Origin: Daucus carota subsp. sativus
Lineage: Eukaryota; Streptophyta; Magnoliopsida; Apiales; Apiaceae
DNA length: 64,000 bases
Reading direction: 5' to 3'
NCBI RefSeq assembly: GCF_001625215.2
Contig: NC_030383.2
Coordinates: 446,779-510,778 of the forward strand
A program made the position numbers and the translations under genes. The stretch's first letter is position 1. Every line of letters starts with the position of its first letter. Under the pieces are notes generated by a model. The model searched no databases, was not told where the DNA came from, and saw only the letters and a program-made list of their open reading frames with translations. Positions 1-16,426 of the stretch are shown here, piece after piece.

Positions 1-68
1 GTTCACTAGATCCATAACCTGAACTGCAGTCTGCAGCATTGTCAGAACTCAGAACCATAAAAAAATTA

Positions 69-303
69 CTCCCTCTGTTTTTTAATATATGACGTTTGAC
101 TTTTTGGCACACACTTTTAAGTGTTTTGACCGGGTAGTTAAAAACATTATTTTTGAAATTTTCTTTTTCTGAATAAAAATATGTAATCAAAATTTTAATT
201 CACAAAAAAAATCAGTTAAAATTAATAATTTTTACTACCCGGTCAACCCACCTAAACATACGTGCACAAGTCAAAAGTGTCATATAAAAAAAAACAGAGG
301 GAG
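69..303. mobile_element. Stowaway-type MITE (Tc1/mariner)
   Basis: The ends read CTCCCTCTG and CAGAGGGAG, and a TA dinucleotide flanks both sides (67-68 and 304-305). The two arms pair for roughly 90 bases, so the whole 235-bp element can fold into a hairpin. CTCCCTC ends with TA duplication define Stowaway MITEs, which are moved by mariner-like transposases. No coding capacity is present. Confidence 0.9.
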
Positions 304-554
304 TAAATTGCCTGCATTTCAAAGACTGCCCATATTGATAGATAGTAGTGTGTGAATGCATGTGTATAAACTTTTAATACAACTCTATACTTGTTCTGGA
401 GACCACAGGCCTGCCCATTCATGAGTTAAAAATATATGTGATAGATCTGCTTATATAATGAATCAGATATGTTGTCACTAGCAGGCCTCTGTTCATGAGG
501 TTATATTCATAGTATCGCTTTGAAGAAGCAGATGGGTTCAGATCTGTTCTCTAA

Positions 555-941
555 GAGCAAGTCCAATGCTAGATGCTATATATCTATTGCTATTGCTATA
601 ATATAGCACCAAAAAGTGTTTTTTGGTGCTAAAATAAAACTTGCACTCCAATGCTAAGTTCTATAACTAGTTTCAAATTTAACCAACTCATTAACTTTTA
701 CCTAACTTCTATATAGAACCAACTCATTAACTTTTACCTAACTCATTAACTAGTTTCCAATTTCTAGTTAATGATGATGTGGCAACATGGATGGATTCAT
801 CCTTGGTTTCAAATATAGAACCAAGGATGCATCTAAGCATGGATGCATCCAAATATAGCACTCCTTTGGAGTTGAGTTTTTTTACTTTTGATGCTATAAT
901 ATAGCAATAGAACCAAGTATAGCATTGCATTGGAGTTGCTC
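555..941. mobile_element. MITE with TAA target duplication
   Basis: The left end reads GAGCAAGTCCAATGC and the right end reads GCATTGGAGTTGCTC. TAA follows or precedes both (552-554 and 942-944). Subterminal copies of a TATAGCA motif occur on both arms. The 3-bp TAA duplication points to a PIF/Harbinger (Tourist-like) origin, although these termini are the generic GAGCAnnTCCAA type found in many plant MITEs. A short open frame inside is chance. Confidence 0.75.
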
Positions 942-1341
942 TAATAATAGCAGCAAGTGCTATTAAATTCCGAGATGGAGGTTTCAGATGAGAAGATAAG
1001 ATTAGTCGGTATAGGATCGCTTGTCATTTCGATATTATTGTAATCTGAAGAGGATACAAATCATTTCCTCATCATTTGTCTATCTGCTGCTCAAGGACAA
1101 AGCGTGACATGGTTACTTTGAATACTTGCTCCAACCCCTAAGATGTCGGTTCAGTTAGTATTGCCAGAGTATGGACAAAGCATTGATGTTATGGTCAAAT
1201 TTCACCACTTGAAAATGAGATCTGATCTCTACTCGAAGATATTAAAAATAAAATATACTTGCAGAAAGTCTTTCAAACTCTGACAAAAACTTGCAAATTA
1301 AGGACATGGATTTTAATGGATTTAATAACGGTCTTTCTAAC

Positions 1342-1521
1342 GTGTGCTCAAGGGCACACAATAAGCACCAACTTTTATGAAAATGGTTTGTTTTGATTGG
1401 TGGAATTGATGTGAATGCAGGGGGGTCATTTACATTTATTATCCATCAACCAATCAAAAGTTAGAATTCTCATGGGAGTTGGTGACTATTGTGTGCTCTG
1501 GGGCATGCTCTGGGGCACACC
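1342..1521. mobile_element. Hairpin MITE with GTGTGC ends
   Basis: The left arm begins GTGTGCTCAAGGGCACACAA and contains AAGCACCAACT. The right arm contains AGTTGGTGACTATTGTGTGC and ends GGGGCACACC. An inner pair (TTGATTGG / CCAATCAA) continues the fold. The right end carries a small internal repeat of CTCTGGGGCA. I could not define a clean target duplication, so the superfamily is left open. Confidence 0.6.
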
Positions 1522-2028
1522 ATAAAAAATTCGATTTAATAATAATTCGTGGAGCTTTTCACACGATACACCATGCTTCATGGTGGTGATTCATATCGTT
1601 GACTGAGTTTTTATCTTTTTGTTTCTCAATGCGTCATGTCGAATGAGTTTTGTATCTTTTCATTCCTCAAATGTGTGTTTTTTCTTCATTCGAAAATATT
1701 TCATCTTGAATCGCTTTAAACAACTGTTAATCTGAACCAAAAAGATTATTTATATTTATTCTAGTAAGTATCTGAATGAATCATATTCAAGACATGAGAT
1801 AGCAAAAAATACACTCCTAATTACACAGAACAGATAATTTACATGACCATTAGATGATAATCGGCCATTTAGTAAATCCAACTTGCCCCTCAACCATGGG
1901 AATCAATACACTTGAAACGAGTCTATTCATCCAACCACAACATATATATACTCCCATTCTTTCATTTCATTCATTAATCTACAAACCTAAAGTCATGCAA
2001 ACCTACATTTCTATCCCATAATCTGTAA

Positions 2029-3873
2029 TTAAGGACCCGCCCCACGGTTAATCATCTCCATGTACTGATTAAGAGATTCTTGCCTCTGCAACCTCATATC
2101 CTCATTGAACTTGTTAATAAACGCCTCGACTCGCTTGTTGAGCTCCTCCTGACCCAACGATGGATCCTTCTTCAGCTTTCCTCCCGAGCCAGAGGAGCGC
2201 GACAACGTGGATGAATTCTTTTTCCTGATGGTGCGATCATTGAACGTCTCGGATTTTGTCATCTTGCTGTAGTCTGGGGTGTCGATAGCATGGGTGGTGT
2301 GAGCGGGATGGTGCTCCCACGTGTCGGATTTCCGGAGGTGTCGTGTTAGGGGCATTGGGCGCCCGTCTGTTATGGTCTTCCATGTGCTCTCCAGCGTCTC
2401 GTGCCGCTTCGGCTTTGATACTTTCAGTGTTTTTCCACCTGAAAGAACATAATTTTGTTAAAGGCCTTGAACAGGAACACCAGACATTCGTAAAACTGAT
2501 TCGACTCGACTCGACTCATGAAAATGACTCGACAGAGACTCATTTAGTCACATCTAGATAAACCAGACAAGATCTTTAATAATTCTATTTCAAAAAAGTA
2601 CCAGCTACACGATTAAAGTACGAACGCACTATTAATAGAAATCCCAAAATTCAGGGGAGAAAGTTTCACCGTTGTGAAAGGATAGGGAGATATGACGAAA
2701 TATATAGTAATTTTTTTTTAATAAAAAAAAAAAAGAGAAGAGGAGGTTATCATCTTATTTACTATTTAGTGTGCAGCGTAGGAAGCAAGGCCAACAGTAA
2801 AAGCTCCCGCAACTCAAATTGTCGTGGTCCGTACATTTCCTAAATTTAGCTACTTTTATCTCTTTGGAAATATCAATCTTTCGGATAAAACTTTCTGCTT
2901 TGCAAAGCTGATTGACATATCTCTACAACTGACAAAATAAAATTTATTTACTTTTATTATCCTTTCCGTTTCTAAATACACGGAGAGAGGATAAAATATA
3001 CGGAGAAACGGTCATTTAACATGATGATGGACATGTTTGAATATAGCAGATGATAATAGAAGTTGATAGACATGTACCTTGATGATCGGGAGTGGATTTG
3101 ACCACTTTCCGGTGACCGAACCTAGAAGACGCCGGAGGTTTGGAGGACTCCAGAACCGATGCTCTTTCCGGAGCTCTACTAATCACCTTATTCGACGTCA
3201 AATTCATCACTTCCACGTAACTATCCTCTTTCGCACCAGAATCTTCATATTTTTTCTTAACAACTTTCTCTTCACTCTCGAAAACCCTGGCCTCCATTTT
3301 CGCATCCTCCACGCTGCTCACGACGCCATTTATATTTCCACTCTCCGGAACCCTAACCCTATCCTCCACCTCCACATTTCCATACACACCAAAATCCGAA
3401 ACCTTCTCCGGACCATTATATCCGTAATCGAACAACGGTTGCAACGGAGACGTTGGCATCTCCGTTGCAACCGTGCTCGCCAGGTCACCTCTCTTTACTC
3501 CACCTCCTCCGCTGACCAGCGGAGGAGGAGAGAACGAGAAGTGATCAAACGCCGCCGCCGCCGCCACCTCATCATCACTCTTAATACCGACTATAGGTGG
3601 CGGCGGAGGAACGGCGTAGTGATCGAACTTGGACTGGAGCTTGGAAGTGGCGACAATAGTGATGATAATACAATTGATGACGAGGTACAAGTAAGGTGGC
3701 TTGAGCCATGAAGCGACGCCGTTTAAAATGACCGGGAAGTCGGAGAGAGCGAAGACTGTGAGGTCTGGGAGGGAGAGCTTGAGGAAGAAGGCTATGAAGA
3801 AGAGAGAGGAGGAGATGGTGAGGACTTTGAGAGAGAACATGAGGTTGTTTGAGAGGTGTGAAAGTGTAGACAT
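2029..3873 (-). CDS. DUF4408/DUF761 domain protein (two exons)
   Basis: Spliced by eye: exon 1 runs 3873-3078 and exon 2 runs 2438-2029. The donor follows CAAG, the acceptor is TTTCAG, and the joined frame gives 401 aa. The N terminus has two hydrophobic segments (about residues 12-35 and 60-77), as in DUF4408 proteins, so membrane association is likely. The middle is low-complexity, rich in Pro, Ala and acidic residues. The last ~45 residues carry the DUF761 signature (EELNKRVEAFINKFNEDM, then QYMEMINRG). The family is plant-specific, often called cotton-fibre-expressed, and its biochemical role is unknown; some members respond to stress. The gene looks intact. The antisense open frames over exon 1 are shadows. 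Confidence 0.85.
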
Positions 3874-3916
3874 GTTAATATGTTGTTAGTATTATGGGAT
3901 GATGAAGATGCGAGAG

Positions 3917-3925
3917 AAATATATA
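3917..3925 (-). promoter_or_regulatory. TATA-like box of the DUF761 gene
   Basis: On the minus strand this reads TATATATTT, about 45 bases upstream of the ATG at 3873. That spacing fits a short 5' untranslated leader. The call rests on position and sequence only. Confidence 0.4.
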
Positions 3926-5233
3926 TGGGTTGTATTGAGGATTTATATGATGGGTTTTGTGTGAGGTGGCTGGCAGTTGGACAACAGACACGTGGACGAC
4001 TCCAAGGTAGGATAACAGATAGACGCTCAACTAGATTTATCATTTATAGTAAAATATTTGGATTTTTAAAAATAAATATCCCTATTTATTTATCATAAAA
4101 TGGAGTCAACATAATATATCTAGTCATTCTTAATTAAAATTATTAAAATTTGAAATTCAGTCAGAATTATAATTTTATCTACCCTATATTACAATTGCAA
4201 AAATATTTTCACTGCTCAAAATTTATTACTTATCTACTAATATTTCATACTCTCTCGAGCTCTCTCTCTACTGAATTACTGATGGATCTTACTGTAAATC
4301 ATATTATCACCTCAGCTCGCGTAGGATAACATACTAAGCTCAGTCGATTAATAAACAAAAGCACTAGTGTGCAAGTCGAAAGAGTACACATAACAGTGCA
4401 AAAATAATGGCAAAAGGTCCATGGTTTTGGCTAATACCTTCTCGAAAGAAGATTAATTTATCCATTTAATAAACCTTTAACGTTAAAGAAGACCCTTAAA
4501 ATTCACATTTCATTAATAATTAATATTACGTTAATAAAATAAGATCATAAAGAGTATGAAAGGTGGTCAACGAATGCAAGTGGGATGAAGTTTAATTACC
4601 TTGTATAAACACATGATGGGTTGTTTGTAGATGTGCTGGAGAACCCTTTAACATGCAGCAGCTTCAATGCAAATAGCACACTGTTAATTAATTAGATGAA
4701 AAATATAGTCGATTATTAAATTGTAATAGTAAAGGTTAGTAAGAGCGTTACCTGCGGCCGGTGTTTGAGGATCCTCAAATGATGGATCTGTAGAGAAAGT
4801 CATCCAATGAGCAAGCGTAGATGAGGTTGCGAAACACCATGCTCCCCCCATGTGCTAACCGTTTCGTTATTTGCCACCCCTGGCCGACCATCATTTCTAT
4901 ATACGAACTACTCCTTATTTAACTCTGCTCTCTTTATGGTGTCTTCTTGAATTTTTTTCCGGTTCTATGTTGTGATTTTATAAATTAGTTGTATCCCTTT
5001 TTAATATTTTCGGATTAAAATAAAATGGAACTATATTCATTTCGAGCTGAGCAGAAATCAGAATGAAAGAAAATATATTACTGTCACTCGAACTATTTCG
5101 AGATTTGAGAAGATAAAAAATAAATTTTAAATTGAACAAGAATCGAATCATGACACGAATAAAGGATGAGTCCTTAAACATTTCAATCATTCAGAGAACG
5201 AGGACTATCAATTGAACCATCCCAAGACCGGAG
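3926..5233. other. Intergenic, promoter side of DUF761 gene
   Basis: AT-rich DNA with a short CT/GA-rich patch near 4252-4272. No open frame with family resemblance and no clean inverted repeat was recognised. Confidence 0.5.
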
Positions 5234-5241
5234 GACGACAC

Positions 5242-6040
5242 TAGGACTGAGTATTCAGTTCGGTTAACCGAATATCGAAGCGAAATTACCGAAATATTTC
5301 GGTTCGGTACCTAATTCGGTTATGGTTTTCTGGCTATTTCGGTTTTTTCGGTTTTTTTACCGAATTAACCATAACCGAATTAGGTACCGAAATATTTCGG
5401 TACCGAAATATTTAAAATAAAAATAAAATAATATATATATATATATATATTATACACATAAACAGCTTATATGATATAAATATAAATATCTTATATGATA
5501 TATATGCATCTTCTTCATGCTCATTCTTCTGGGTTTCGACGAAATCACGCTCATTCTCTTCGGACATCACAGTAACTACCATCAAGTAATGCATATTCAT
5601 AAAATTTGAGCTCTCACCCGCAGTGAACACCGATTCACTTTTTGCAGACCAACCCCACACAGCTTGCTCCAGGATGTCCTTTAGCTTTAACGCCTAACCA
5701 AACCTCCAGACTCCAGATCGACTACATCACTTGCAAATACTGAAGAAATTACAGCAGAAAGTAAATCAAGAAAAGATGTGTAATCAGATGTGGTCACTGG
5801 AGCTACTGGAGAATTATTTTGGCTCAAAAACAAGCACAGTGTGCAAGGATTTTATAATTTTATAAAATTTCGGTTATTTTTTTCGGTATTCGGTTTTAAC
5901 CGAAATAAAAATTTCGGTTCGGTAAAATAACCGAATTAAATTCGGTTCACTATTCGGTTATGGTTTTTAAGCTTATTCGGTATTTCGGTTATTTCGGTAT
6001 TCGGTAATTCGGTTCGGTTTTTACCGAATAATCAGCCCTA
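5242..6040. mobile_element. Non-autonomous hAT element
   Basis: The 799-bp element starts TAGGACTGAGTATTC and ends GAATAATCAGCCCTA. It is flanked by an exact 8-bp duplication GACGACAC at 5234-5241 and 6041-6048, the hallmark of hAT insertion. Both arms are packed with short TTCGGTT / AACCGAA motifs in both orientations, which make local hairpins. The centre (about 5480-5790) differs: it has no such motifs and holds a minus-strand open frame (stop-free from about 5690 down to 5412, hydrophilic and acidic at one end). That centre might be a captured host fragment. No transposase is present. Confidence 0.88.
5428..5450. repeat. AT dinucleotide microsatellite
   Basis: About ten consecutive TA units inside the hAT element, next to its left arm. 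Confidence 0.9.
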
Positions 6041-6048
6041 GACGACAC

Positions 6049-6967
6049 AAGAAAAATCTCCATTCCAAATACCTGGATTTACTAATATCTCATCACCCTT
6101 AACATTTCTTGGTTGGAATTAGAAAGTTCGACTAATATTCCTGTAATTAGGTTCATTTAGAATAACGTTGGTGTGTAGTTTAAGTACCCTTTTCACCAGC
6201 TTCTAATCATTCGAAATTTTACAATATAGTAACATTTTCATCGGAAAGAGGAACCTTGCATATTTATGATTTTGAAGACGTTTACTCGACGCTTTTACAA
6301 AAATAAAGTTTCTTACAAGACACATTAGTGTATCATTTCTGCATGTAGCATTTCTCAAATTCAACAGTAACCGAAAATCTGATGCTTCTGCTTCAAAGTT
6401 TTACCAGCAGGACCAGTTGTGCACTAGGTGATAGCACTGTAAAGGAAGTTTTGTACCCAAGACGTTACAAATAACTGCCATGAAAAGAAATTATTACTCT
6501 GCATATTAGATTCGACAAAACATATTGGCAAAACTATCATTCACATATGCTAGCTGCTTGTACGATTTCTCTATCAGGAGCAACACATAGCAATCAAGGC
6601 ACATAAAAGCTTTATTGAGGATAGAATCGTTTCAACAATTGAAACCACATAATACCATGACAACTTCATATGCAACAAACAAATCAATCTAAATAACATA
6701 ATAAATCAGATAAATTTCTTCCTTGTGCTCATGATCTCTTGAAGGACATGACGTAGAAAACATTCAAAGAAAAAGTAAACCCAGCTTATTAATTTTTTTA
6801 AACCTATTTTGGTACAGTTGCGCTACCACACAGATAGGGAAGAAAACACGACAGGCCTCTTGTACAGGTAGTTTACAGTCCCAAGTGTATAGGGAAAAAT
6901 TTCCGAAAAACCTACGTCTTTGTTGTATATTTCCAATATTCCAACACCAACAACCTTTGAATAATAC
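6049..6967. other. Spacer downstream of the ARF-GAP gene
   Basis: No gene recognised. It lies 3' of the minus-strand ARF-GAP gene and the part nearest 6967 should contain its 3' untranslated region. Confidence 0.5.
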
Positions 6968-11667
<4,700 letters not shown>

Positions 11668-11682
11668 TTTTTACGATACTAA

Positions 11683-11735
11683 TCAGAGAGAGAGAGAGAG
11701 AGAGAGATATGGAGAGAGGGAGAGAGAGATGAAAT
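11683..11735. repeat. GA/CT microsatellite in ARF-GAP 5' leader
   Basis: A run of about eleven GA units followed by a second imperfect GA-rich run, 15-70 bases upstream of the ARF-GAP start codon. On the transcribed strand it is a CT-rich leader, common in plant 5' untranslated regions. Confidence 0.85.
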
Positions 11736-13999
11736 TGAAGGGAGAGAGAAAGAAGACGAAGGGGGAATCGGGTCGGGTCTTCTCTCTCTATCCTCCTATC
11801 TCTTTCTCTCTCGAAAATAATAAAAAGGATGGAGAATTGGGGGAAATTGTGGAGATGGTGAAAGGAGAGAGGTTGATTGACTTTTGCCGTGTGGTGAGGT
11901 CTCGTACGTGTCAACTCAACTCGGTGGGCTCATAATTGTATTATTGTATTGCCACCGGCAGCGATGAATTTTGTTGTAAAAAATTCGGAAATCAATATAA
12001 TTGGGTAAATTTTTTAATCTAATTAAAGTATCGTCGAATATTTGAATAGTAATAATAATAATTTGAAATTTTGATTGTATATTCGATTAAAATAGATTTA
12101 GTGAACCTGTGATCTTCTGGTCCTCCATTAAATCAACGATTTTTTATTACACCTTCATAATTTTATGTTTTATTTATTTATTCTGATTTAAGATAATGGT
12201 GCACTAATTTGTGTTGTCATTAGTGGAGGAAGATCTTCGCCAACCAAGCATTCAAATCTTCCTATCTCAACAAGTAATAATTATTTTGCTGCATAGTCCA
12301 TTTTCAAATATAATATTGCTCTACCAGGAATGAAATTTCTCAATTCAAGTTGATACTCCCATCTTTAAAATGCATGTTGATGAGTACTTCATCATTCCCT
12401 CTATTTTAAGAGCAACAAATGCAGGTTCCAAATATGAAACTCTTAGTAGACGTAAATTCAAGAGTATGAGTACTGAATCCAATGAATTAGGTTTTCTCCT
12501 CGTTCTTTTGTTGTCGTTAATCAGAGCATCTCCAAACCTACAAAATCTTAGCTAAAAATTTATGCGACATGCTAAAAATAGTATCTATGAATAATATGTA
12601 AATGCTAGGTACCAAGGTCCGATAACATGTACATATAAGTAGTAAACATACACCATGTTGAAAACAGACAGTGTTACCATTCTATTTTTTTGATCAGATT
12701 TAACAGGAAAAGATCAGACACTATTCAAGAAATTGCATCTGCAGGACCACAAGCAATAGTCTTACCTTCAACGTAATATGCAACTAACATTATGCATGTT
12801 CCACTTACTTGTTTATGGTCCTTCCCACAAATTTTGGTTGAGGTTTAATTTTGATACCCCAATTTGGCTATGTTGCCGGGAGCAAAATATTTGTGCAGTT
12901 GTCTGTTTAAACAACTGAAAAATATCTAGTTTCAAACATAAGACTAGAAGAACCTGCACATATTAACATATAGTCCTCCTCGCTGATCAAGCAATAATGC
13001 TGTTCTTTGGCATCTTAATCAAATATATATTCAGAAGAACATAGACATGTTGTACTTTAATGATATTCAACCTGGCTGTATAGTGGTCTTCCATCTTCTT
13101 ACAAGTTTTAGATGAAGGTACAATAGTTAACACTAGTCACTAGTTAAGAAAATAATGTTGACAGACTTGATTTGTAGTAGAGAAATATGAACCATGTAAA
13201 CTAGTAAAGTTCTGCCCATACCTACAATCATGCAGTTAATTATCCGCTAAGAAGCTCTATTGCTCTTCCATGGATACCACGAGTAGCCAATTAATTGGCA
13301 CTTGTTGGTCATGAGCAGTTTTAATATATGTTCTTCCCGTACTTATCAGACTCGTGATATCTGCCTTCACAGCTGTTAAGTATTATTATCAGCCCTAAAG
13401 ACTTTATATTTAGAGTTAGTAATTTATGAAATGGTGATTTTGGTTCTCTACATATGTATTCCTATGCAGTCCCTAGGGGATCAGTTTTTTTACGAATCAG
13501 GATTGATCAGTTGCCTATTTTAAACTGTTGAACGTGTTCTCAGGAACAAGTTGGATGGTGTTTCCGAGAGGCTAAAATACTTGAGATTGTATAATATTGA
13601 AGGCCAAAACTATCTGTTCCATGTGCACAAGGCCATTAATCAATCTATCCTCCAAACAAGTCTCAGAAAGAAAGTTCCAGCAACATATGAGACTTGGTGT
13701 AGAAAACTGTAATGTTAGTTTCTGAGATAGTACCATGAGAAAATGCAGTTGAAGTGGTAAACCAGTCGCAAGCATAATTACAAATGAATTATACAATAGC
13801 AGTCCAAATTCATGCGTTAGTATTATATTCCAATGGACCAGACATGAGAACTTCGAAATGAATTTCCAAACGGAAGTAGGGAAATGGTATTGTGCTAATT
13901 TGTTCTTGACTGACTCCATCACATGCCAACTCTAAAACCAAACTGAACCCCTGTACTTAATATCTAATTCTCATTTCAACTGTTTCTAACTACCCTTCT
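11736..13999. other. Intergenic region with TE relics
   Basis: The first ~300 bases should be the ARF-GAP promoter. Near 12,526 a lone GAGCATCTCCAAACC terminus looks like one end of a decayed MITE; no partner end was found. Open frames here are short and lack recognisable domains. Confidence 0.4.
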
Positions 14000-14009
14000 T
14001 CTTCCTCTT

Positions 14010-15310
14010 CTTCCTTGTCGCCTCTCTGGGATGTCTTCTTGAGCTTCTATGGTAACGACACTCGCAGAAACTTCACTGCCAGTCTTTACTTTGCTCTTGA
14101 TCAAGCTGGATTTCTCACCTTCAGAGATGATCCTGCACTTCAATAGGGCCAAGGAATTTCATTAGGACTACTTACGGCCATCAAGAGTCAATGATGTTTG
14201 TTCTCTCAGAAAACTATGCTCGTTCGTCATAGTGCCTTGATGAGCTCGTAGGGATCCTTACTCCTTAGTTGCAAGCGAGCAGAATGTACCCCGTGCATGT
14301 TTTACTATGTTGATCCTTCAGATTTACGTCACCAGAAAGGCAGTTTCAGGGAAGCCCTTGAAGGCCATAAGAACCGTCACTCTGTTGATATAGTAGCGAA
14401 GTGGAGATCTGTGCTAGCTGATATTGCTGGTGTCTCAGGATACCATCTCAAAAAAAATGCAGATGAGTATGTCCCCTTTATTTGTTGTTGTATTATTTGA
14501 TTTGTTAAAATTATTTTAGCTCTCGACAATTTAGCATATTATGTACCTCACCAGATTGTAAATTATGTTGGAGGTCTTCCATTAGCTCTTAAGGTTTCTG
14601 GTTCTTCTTTACGTGATAGGGCTGATGTGTTATTCTGGGAAGCTCAACTTGAAAGACGAGTAAATCCAGAGTTACATTAATCCTTAAACTGAGTTACGAT
14701 GGATTGAGGTATGAGACAGAGAAGAATACCAATTTTAGTGGAAAGATGTCTACTAACAATTGATAAGAATAACGAGTTTCGGATGCCCTGTCATGAAAAT
14801 GCATGTCAGGTTCTGCAAATTCCAGAGGTAAATCAGAATATTTAATTATCTAGCGATCCAAATATCTAGATTAATTAGTAAAATATAGTAATGTTGGACT
14901 TATTGCATTACAAATACACAATGGTCAATAACAGTTCACGTAACAATTTTAAGTCAAATGTTACTATGAAGCTTGTGTGCTGTTAATTGCAAGTAACTAA
15001 CTTGATTCTTATGTTAACTTCTTTATTCCGCGCTAATGACTAAACCGGGTAACATACAGAGTTGAATGCCTCATCTTAGATTTTGCCTTGGCAACAAAGA
15101 AACATTTGGATGCCAAAATATTAGGAATGCTGCCCAACTTGAGATTACTTCAGATAGTTACTGCAAATGACATCAATCTCATCTAGCTTGAATTAACTAC
15201 ACAAATTGCATAAGTGGAGATGCCTCAGCCTGCAAAATGCAATCAGTCTCTTTACTTCCTCCTCATCTTAAATTTCTCCAAGTTTCTGAATGCACAAGCC
15301 TACGAAATGT
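14010..15310 (+). pseudogene. TNL resistance-gene pseudogene (TNL-1)
   Basis: Scattered pieces of one TIR-NBS-LRR gene lie in order. TIR start: about 14030-14145 (motif WDVFLSFYGNDTRRNF), which then hits a stop. TIR end: about 14290-14450 (FYYVDPSDLRHQKGSF). NB-ARC GLPL region: about 14567-14675 (GGLPLALKVSGSSLRDR). An ARC2-like piece: about 14730-14835 (IPILVERCLLTIDKNN). LRR pieces from about 15060 to 15310, ending with a SLLPPHLKFLQVSECTSLR repeat. The P-loop and kinase-2 parts are gone, the initiator Met is not visible, and several stops and frameshifts occur. TNLs are intracellular immune receptors; this copy cannot encode one. It is closest to the minus-strand TNL at 53.0-56.2 kb. Confidence 0.85.
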
Positions 15311-15326
15311 ACTAAATGAGAAGAAG

Positions 15327-15677
15327 ATGAAGAGAGCCATGGGACTGTTACTCATTGTTTGTTTGATCGTATTGTTGGCTGCACCTTCGACTGTCTCTGC
15401 GGATCGATTAGAATGTCTGGGAGTCTTGATGAAAGTAAGCTGAGTCCATTCTGGCCTTTATATTGTGCATTGTGGCTCTGTCCAAGTGAGTGTCTTCTTT
15501 TACCAAAGCATTTTCCCTGATGCTCTACGAATTGTACCAAATTCATAATGAATTTTGATACTTAAGTTCTGGTTAATTAGGTGGGAGGTGGAGCAAGCAG
15601 AAGCCACTGCTAAGGTTCGGCCTCCATTTTGCCGAGATGCCATGTGTCATGCTAGTTTCCTCCCTGCTGATGATTAA
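15327..15677 (+). CDS. Candidate small secreted peptide (two exons)
   Basis: Possible exons 15327-15434 and 15588-15677 join through a good GTAAGC donor and a GGGAG acceptor to give 65 aa. Residues 1-25 look like a clean signal peptide: a KR start, a core of LLLIVCLIVLLAA, and a likely cleavage after VSA. The predicted mature part is about 40 aa with three cysteines. A second acceptor seven bases upstream would give a shorter 46-aa product. I do not recognise the family. It sits directly after, and in frame with, an LRR remnant of TNL-1, so the upstream open frame is a chimera by chance or by rearrangement. Whether it is transcribed cannot be judged from sequence. Confidence 0.3.
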
Positions 15678-16426
15678 ATTAATAAATTCTTACATTCAAA
15701 TTTGACAAAGTATCAAATACTCTGGTTCAGGTCTGGCTGGTGTTTGTTCCTTTTGACTGAACAAAAAACATTTGCATTGTATGAAAATTAGTCATCATTC
15801 CTTCGGTCCTATATGAGCCTTGTTCAGTTACTCGAGTTAAACTTGCAAAATATCCGAATTCAATTTCATTATAATCGAGTCAAACTTGAACTATTCGGAT
15901 AATTTATCGAGTCTCCTCGAGCACAAATAAATGACTTTGTCAGAGTCGCCAGCTTTTATTTTATCACCTTCAAGTTCTTGTTGCTTATCAGAAGAATAGA
16001 CTCAAATTTTAAAACCAGGCACAATATTTTTTTTTTCTGAATTAAGTTCTGATTTGAAAAATTAGTAAAATTCGAGCTTGAAATTTAACTCATTTGCAGT
16101 TTTGCACCCTTAATCATTCCCTTCTGTTTATACTTTTGCTGATCTGTCATGTGCTGTGAACGACATATGAAGTGTCGCCGGCTACATTATATTAATGCAA
16201 GTGGGGGCAAACATTCCGAATCTTTATCACAATATATTCCAATTCGATCCCATCCGAAAGAGCATCATTTGACAAACATCAATTTTTGTGTCCAACCAGA
16301 GACTGACATGTGGCAGTTAGACAGCGAAGAGCCAGAGGAAAGCTAGAATCCGATGCCTTTTGCTTTATTATAGTGGAGAACCATAACAAGGACCTCTCCA
16401 CTTGAATCCTATACATTCATCAGTTT
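15678..16426. other. Spacer with a possible transposon relic
   Basis: The stretch 15,800-16,115 repeats TCGAGT(T/C)AAACTTG motifs and ends with TTTGCACCCTTAA, resembling non-autonomous elements common in dicots. No clean termini or target duplication were found. Confidence 0.3.

Larger units (their letters stand above)
1..2028. other. Intergenic, MITE-rich
   Basis: No gene is seen here. The stretch holds three miniature inverted-repeat elements, annotated separately (69-303, 555-941, 1342-1521). The rest is AT-rich spacer. The last few hundred bases are downstream of the minus-strand DUF761 gene and should hold its 3' untranslated region. Confidence 0.6.

Noticed and set aside
727-930. 67-codon minus-strand open frame
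   Set aside because: Lies within the MITE at 555-941 and is made of its terminal repeat.
3079-3711. Long plus-strand open frame opposite the DUF4408/DUF761 exon
   Set aside because: It is very Arg-rich and only mirrors GC-rich codons of the minus-strand gene; it has no domain and no splice logic.
15237-15443. Single LRR-plus-signal-peptide fusion protein
   Set aside because: The hydrophobic signal is internal in that reading; the LRR part is TNL-1 debris, so a start at 15,327 is more reasonable.
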